Shown here piece by piece: positions 8,394-12,261 of a stretch of 12,261 nt of DNA. The notes under the pieces are model-generated. The model did no database searches and was not told where the DNA came from. It saw nothing but the letters and a program-made list of their open reading frames with translations. Both the position numbers and the translations under genes were made by a program. The stretch comes from Larix sibirica. Lineage: Eukaryota; Streptophyta; Pinopsida; Pinales; Pinaceae. The stretch covers positions 57,208 through 69,468 of the forward strand of contig NWUY0300025435.1 of NCBI GenBank assembly GCA_004151065.3. The letters run 5' to 3'. Within the stretch, counting starts at the first letter, position 1. Each line of letters starts with the position of its first letter.

Positions 8394-9033
8394 ACTCAGA
8401 TGACTAGCCAACATGATGTGTAGATGACAACGCAACCATGAAGTAGGTACATGTACTCATATTCATCCTTGAAAGGTTAGGGAGTGAGAAGATTCATGCT
8501 AGTATGCCACGATGGGCTAAGCAGAGGGACGAGATGAAGTGGTGGGAAAACCAATAACATAAAGCAAATAATAGTTCAACGTACCCAGGATGATCACTAG
8601 GAACCACACTATAGTTGTATTTCCTCCATGTCATGTCCTCTCCTATATATCATGGCTAAACATAATCAGAGATTATCATCTAAACAATCTAGAGAAAGAG
8701 CATAGTGGCATATAGTCCTACAAGAAGTCAAACTCCATAGAAACTTATTGGGCAACTGCGTGAAGTAAACAACTAAAAGAAACTAGGTAAGCAAATAAAG
8801 AACATTGAACTGCAAAAATGAAAACACATGGCCTAATGTGATGAAACAAAACCTAAATTCAAAAGAAAAACAACCTACAACTAAAAATGCAAGCCTAAAC
8901 TCCTATCTCTATGAAAGGTGAACATTAGATCATGGTGGATGCCATTTATGGAAGAGGAAAACATCGATGTTGTTATGACAATTATCATTTGGATCACGAT
9001 GCTTGTTAGAAATTTTATTTTGAGAGTCAAACA
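8394..9033. other. Unassigned stretch left of the gag-like frame
   Basis: No domain seen on either strand. On the minus strand this is where the rest of the LTR element (protease, RT, RNase H, integrase or a polypurine tract and 3' LTR) should follow, but none is recognisable and no copy of the 10706-11081 sequence was found here. The element is therefore truncated, interrupted, or of a gag-only kind whose 3' LTR is missing. Confidence 0.4.
8643..8790 (+). promoter_or_regulatory. Possible TATA box with downstream splice-donor-like site
   Basis: CTATATAT at 8643-8650 matches the plant TATA consensus and is followed by about 130 bases with no early ATG frame of note. ACTAG/GTAAGC at about 8781-8790 resembles a plant 5' splice site. 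The arrangement would suit the first exon of a transcript, or an LTR promoter of an unrecognised element. No coding exon was found downstream on the plus strand. Confidence 0.2.
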
Positions 9034-10593
9034 TTAAAATAATTTTGATTGTGAAGTCCTGAAAATGAGTTTAGTCTTGATTGAAAAGGATAAGAAGAAA
9101 TGCAAACTAGATGAATTAGTACTAATGAGATCAGGAAAGTTCTTTATCCATGAATCCCAGATAAAATCTTTGAAAACCAACCCATAAATTTCCTTGTACC
9201 ATTCATTACTTATGATGGATTGATTATGGATAATGCATTTAATGTCTTCCTCATAATTAGCAATTATTAAAGCCACATGGCCTCTTTCATAATTATTGAT
9301 TTCCTCATTGACATACCGCCCATACATAGGCTCAAGATACTCATCATAGATTGGTTGTGAGTGAATTTGGGATGAGGCTTTGTTTCCAGGAATGATATGC
9401 TTGTCCACATCGAGGAACTCTATGACCTCACCCTCATAAAAAATGATACATCCCTCCAGGAGAGACTCATGATAATTGTCGTAAATTGGGTGCAGGTTAG
9501 CTTGGAGTAAAGAATCACACCCAAATATTATATGATTGTTTAAATCAGGGACTTCTACATCCTCATCCTCTTTATTAATCTAGAAAGCATCACCAATAAA
9601 ATCATGAGGATAATCATCATAGATCAGCTAAGGGATTCCCTCAAAAGCATGGGATTCTGGCTCGAGGGTAGGCTCATTGAAAACAAGGTTATTGTCCCCA
9701 ACCTAGAATAACTAAGCATCTTAGTCATTTAGGTCATGAATTGATGGAACAATGAGGAGATCGTCAAAATTATCAATCATAGTGTCACCCAATCCTAAAC
9801 ATTCATGGTCTAAAGGGGTATGACAAACACTTTCAAGGTTAATTTCAACCACTTCTTTAGAAGGGCCAGTTTCTCCCCCCCGATGATCATTCACAATGAA
9901 ATTATCCAAGGTAATCTCATAATCATATAAGGCCTCATCCTATAGATCGGGAGACTAAGGAATCTTAGGACAAGGTAGGATGACAACCTCCTAAGGAATG
10001 GGAAACTAGGAGGTCCATTTGAAATTTTCTTAGAAGATAGTGTCGTCAAAAGGAAAAAACTCATGGATGTCTTGTGTAGGAGGGGAATTAGAATTAGGGA
10101 CATTGATTATATTTTTGATCATATCGAGAAGGGAGCTCTGGAGTTAGGGATAATCATCGGGAGAAAAATTGTGGAGCACATCCTCCCACTGCTTTCTATA
10201 TTTGGCTTCCAAGAGTTTATGGTAGGGGTTAGGATCACGATGATCATTACAGAAGTTACACCAAGGTAAGGGAGGCTTTGAATTGTCAATCGTAGTCTTG
10301 AAAACATTGAAGAATTGCTCCCAACCCATAATAGAATAGTTAAGTAAGTAATTCAACCACTCGAAAACTTTGCGATGAAGCATATGAGGAAAAATGTAGA
10401 CCATCAAAGAAGGATCTGAAATATCAAGGGAGTGAAAATATTTGATGAAGCATTTGATATGGTCATTAGAATTCTCATTAGTTAGACCCAAGAATTGGGG
10501 AAGATCAGTGTTCAAACACCAAGTTCTCAAACTATAATCCGAAACACATAGTGTATCAACAAGAATAACAATAGGCCCCCATACATCAGTCAT
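9034..10593 (-). pseudogene. Ty3-like gag with acidic repeated extension, broken by stops
   Basis: Gag would form the particle that packages the element's RNA. From ATG at 10593 one frame runs 519 codons with no frameshift but eleven stops, eight TAG and three TAA. Residues about 34-98 match the plant retrotransposon gag domain: FLGLTNENSNDHIKCF, then a hydrophobic FPHML...KVFEWL helix and SIMGWEQFFNVF. A WCNFCNDH motif follows at about 111-118, and the first stop comes after residue 149 (10144-10146). The rest is acidic, rich in Asp, Glu, Asn and Tyr, and carries a block repeated about every 45 residues with IYD-x-Y at its head. No protease or CCHC knuckle is seen. The stop at 9034-9036 may be the original end or another mutation. 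The copy can make at most the first 149 residues. Confidence 0.7.
9270..9624 (-). repeat. Degenerate 45-46-codon repeat in the acidic gag tail
   Basis: Blocks start with IYDDY at 9624, IYDNY at 9486 and IYDEY at 9351, so the spacings are 138 and 135 bases (46 and 45 codons). Within each full block a D-x2-x-HII or related segment and a Pro before the next IYD recur (NNHIIFG in one, DKHIIPG in the next). The third block is partial. The nucleotide match is only moderate, so the duplication is old. Confidence 0.55.
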
Positions 10594-10682
10594 GATTAGA
10601 TGATATGAAACAAAAGATTCGACAGAACTAACCTCAAAGGGGTCGGATCAACAAGAATTCAAAAGAAGGTTAGGAACTTCTC
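10594..10682 (-). other. Leader between primer site and gag ATG
   Basis: About 90 bases separate the primer binding site from the first gag ATG on the minus strand. In LTR elements this segment usually helps packaging and dimerisation. No strong hairpin stands out by eye. Confidence 0.4.
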
Positions 10683-10700
10683 TCCCCAGTGGAGTCACCG
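10683..10700 (-). promoter_or_regulatory. Primer binding site, tRNA-Arg-like
   Basis: The minus strand reads CGGTGACTCCACTGGGGA, close to the complement of a plant tRNA-Arg 3' end as I remember it (TGGCGACTCCGCTGGGGA), with about three differences. It starts six bases inside the LTR-like terminus at 10706, about the distance expected of a primer site. Minus-strand DNA synthesis of the element would start here. Confidence 0.65.
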
Positions 10701-10705
10701 TTTTA

Positions 10706-11081
10706 TGTTATGCTCTAATTGACTCACGCAAGAACATTGACAAACACCTTTGGAGGGATGGTCAAGGGAAAGAAGGGGATCGAAACCCAATTGATGTTTA
10801 AATCCATCAGATGAATTGGATTCACAAGGACACTTGATGAAACCATATGCATTAATGAATTTCAAAAAAGTATTATTAAGCTGACATGATTAAATGGGCT
10901 AACAACCTAAGAATTGAAAGCACTATCATAAAAAAAATACAAAATAAGCTACACGAATTATGAAATATTTTAAAATTGGAAATGACTAACTAATGCAAAA
11001 AAATATGAAGGTGTAACTTGTTGCAAAATATTCACAAAATATACAAAGTTATGAAATTTTTTGTACAAGGATATGTTAACA
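10706..11081 (-). repeat. Candidate 5' LTR (left edge good, right edge uncertain)
   Basis: The left edge is placed by the primer site: plus-strand TGTTATGCTC starts at 10706, so the minus-strand LTR ends in GAGCATAACA. A matching terminus, plus-strand GTTAACA, ends at 11081. This would give a 376-bp LTR with TGTTA...TAACA ends. No second copy exists in the window to confirm the length, and the true edge may lie further right. The inner part is AT-rich with several A runs. Confidence 0.4.
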
Positions 11082-12261
11082 AATAAGATTGAAGGCATTA
11101 CATAAAAGCAAACTTCTTAAAATTCTTTTGATTCATGCCTTTTGAATGGAATCTTGTGGTACACTGGAACGATGATTTCTATTCGGTGAGATTGATTGCT
11201 TTTACTCTTCTACCAGACAATAGAGATGTTATGGCATAATCTTTGGATTTCACGGCATCTCTGTCCACAAAATCTCGCAACCATAATATAACCAAAAATT
11301 AATAAAAATTCAAAACCAAAATGATACTATAAACATGAATGCGATAAAAGTTTTATTTTAGTATCCAAATTTGGTAATTTATGTAGCATGAAAAACTGAT
11401 TTCAAGGCATTTTATTTGGTCTATATCAATTTAACACATGGCAATTAGGGTTGATTTTTTGCAGGGTCGATGTGTCAAAGGAATAATATTTATAAATGGG
11501 CCCTCCTCGCTGCAGTCTTAATCAATCACAAGAAGTTAAACACAAAATATTTTAGATGCACATGGGAGTATCAACAAAATCGTATAATTGGAAATTCCAT
11601 TCAATTTCTTAAAGACTTCATATTAAAAATAAATTTCATCACATTTAAAAGATTCCATTATTCCTATTTTCCGAGAACAAATATATAATATTTTCGTGAC
11701 AATAGGTTTACAGATGAGATTAATTTCAAGATCAATGAATGATTATTTAAGTAAAGCAAATATATCTTAAATGGGAATATAAGTTTCCTATTAGAATTAA
11801 TCATTCAAAAAGAAATCATAAGATTTGTTCCAAAATAATGAAATACATCTTAAAGAAATCATAAGATTTGTTCCAAAATAATGAAATACATGTCCAACTA
11901 TGCGTAGTAATTGATTTTCATGACTCTCTTTAAGCATTAAAGACACACTAATCCATGTGAACCAAACACGAATTCCACTGAAAATACTAATAATAATTTT
12001 ATATTATTATGTATAGTATTCAAAATAGAAAATATTTGAATCCTATAACTAGCATTTGCCCTTGAAGGGGCAAAAGAAACGCAGAAGGTATGAAAGTCAG
12101 AAATGGAAAGTCTGTGTAAATGTCTTTTTTTGTAATTCATGAAGGTTTAGGGTTGATTTCACTTTAATGCTACCGCCTTTCGCGTTTATGTTTATGTTGA
12201 AAATAGTTTGTGCTAGAGGATGATGTTCTGTTGATGCCTCGAAATGCGTAGCATCAAGCAG
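11082..12261. other. Unassigned AT-rich stretch
   Basis: I found no protein domain, RNA gene or transposon terminus on either strand. The only clear structure is the 40-bp tandem duplication listed separately. Minor inverted repeats lie at 12055-12074 (TTTGCCC/GGGCAAA) and 12231-12257 (TTGATGC/GCATCAA). The region may be flank of the LTR element, or part of it if the LTR is longer than I placed it. Confidence 0.4.
11809..11891. repeat. Perfect 40-bp direct tandem duplication, period 43
   Basis: The 40 bases at 11809-11848 are repeated without change at 11852-11891, separated by CTT. Perfect identity in an otherwise decayed AT-rich area suggests a recent slippage or unequal-repair event, or an assembly artefact. 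The unit has no recognisable coding or regulatory content. Confidence 0.95.

Larger units (their letters stand above)
9034..11081 (-). mobile_element. Partial Ty3-like LTR retrotransposon (LTR candidate, PBS, gag)
   Basis: On the minus strand, an LTR-like sequence ends in GAGCATAACA (10706). A six-base spacer follows, then a tRNA-Arg-like primer site (10700-10683), a leader of about 90 bases and a gag-like frame starting at ATG 10593. This order is diagnostic for the 5' part of an LTR retrotransposon. A tRNA-Arg primer is known for the Ogre/Tat group of plant Ty3 elements, though I cannot assign the lineage. No pol domain and no second LTR were found to the left, so only the 5' part is represented. 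The right boundary is uncertain. Confidence 0.65.

Noticed and set aside
9871-9890. Purine run on the minus strand as a polypurine tract
   Set aside because: It lies inside the gag-like reading frame and is not followed by an LTR start.
10063-10269. 68-codon plus-strand frame
   Set aside because: Antisense to the gag-like frame, which is better supported.
11470-11688. 72-codon plus-strand frame after a TTTTTTGCAG acceptor-like site
   Set aside because: No domain, low-complexity Ile/Asn/Lys/Phe composition and no partner exon. Too weak to call.
12055-12074. TTTGCCC/GGGCAAA hairpin
   Set aside because: A 7-bp stem alone, with no T tract or gene context, and bacterial-type terminators do not apply to plant nuclear DNA.
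11937-12140. 67-codon minus-strand frame
   Set aside because: No motif. It sits in AT-rich DNA and I see no supporting signal.
11446-12159. Shared 13-mer TTAGGGTTGATTT at two places
   Set aside because: A 13-base match in 12 kb of AT-rich DNA is near chance, and the flanks do not match.

Overview
The window is repetitive, AT-rich nuclear DNA of a seed plant. Two plant-type retrotransposon families, both transcribed on the minus strand, account for most of what can be recognised. The evidence for a plant is an L1-type LINE with a DUF4283 plus zinc-knuckle ORF1 and a C-terminal RNase H, and a Ty3-like gag next to a primer site resembling the 3' end of plant tRNA-Arg. A large repeat-rich genome such as a gymnosperm is my guess; nothing in the sequence proves it. 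No intact host gene is visible.

Layout: 1-236 is a piece of LINE reverse transcriptase (copy A) that stops at two Ns (237-238). 239-1140 has no recognisable gene except a 49-codon cysteine-rich reading frame at 615-764 (+). 1141-about 6840 is a structurally near-complete but broken LINE (copy B, minus strand). Read from right to left it has ORF1 (DUF4283 domain, CCHC knuckle), then ORF2 (endonuclease, reverse transcriptase, zinc-binding domain, RNase H). Its 3' half (3630 to 1141) keeps one frame with only three TAG stops, while ORF1 and the endonuclease are scattered over all three frames. About 6840-9030 is mostly unassigned AT-rich DNA with small hairpins, TATA-like sites and an array of eight TGACG words at 7950-8393. 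About 9034-11081 is part of a Ty3-like LTR element on the minus strand: LTR candidate, primer site, short leader, and a 519-codon gag-like frame with eleven stops and an acidic, internally repeated tail. No protease, reverse transcriptase, integrase or second LTR was found for it. 11082-12261 is AT-rich and unassigned, apart from a perfect 40-bp tandem duplication.

How the parts relate: in a working LINE, ORF1 would coat the RNA and ORF2 would nick the target, copy the RNA and remove it through RNase H. Here the catalytic motifs can still be recognised, but stops and frameshifts mean the copy cannot make either protein. The LTR fragment could at most supply a gag-like protein and is also broken. 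Copy A and copy B differ at about 14% of positions, so they are separate old insertions of one family. The most interesting leads are the very uneven decay along the LINE, the stop codons that are nearly all TAG with no TGA, the repeated acidic gag extension, the TGACG array, and the small cysteine-rich frame.
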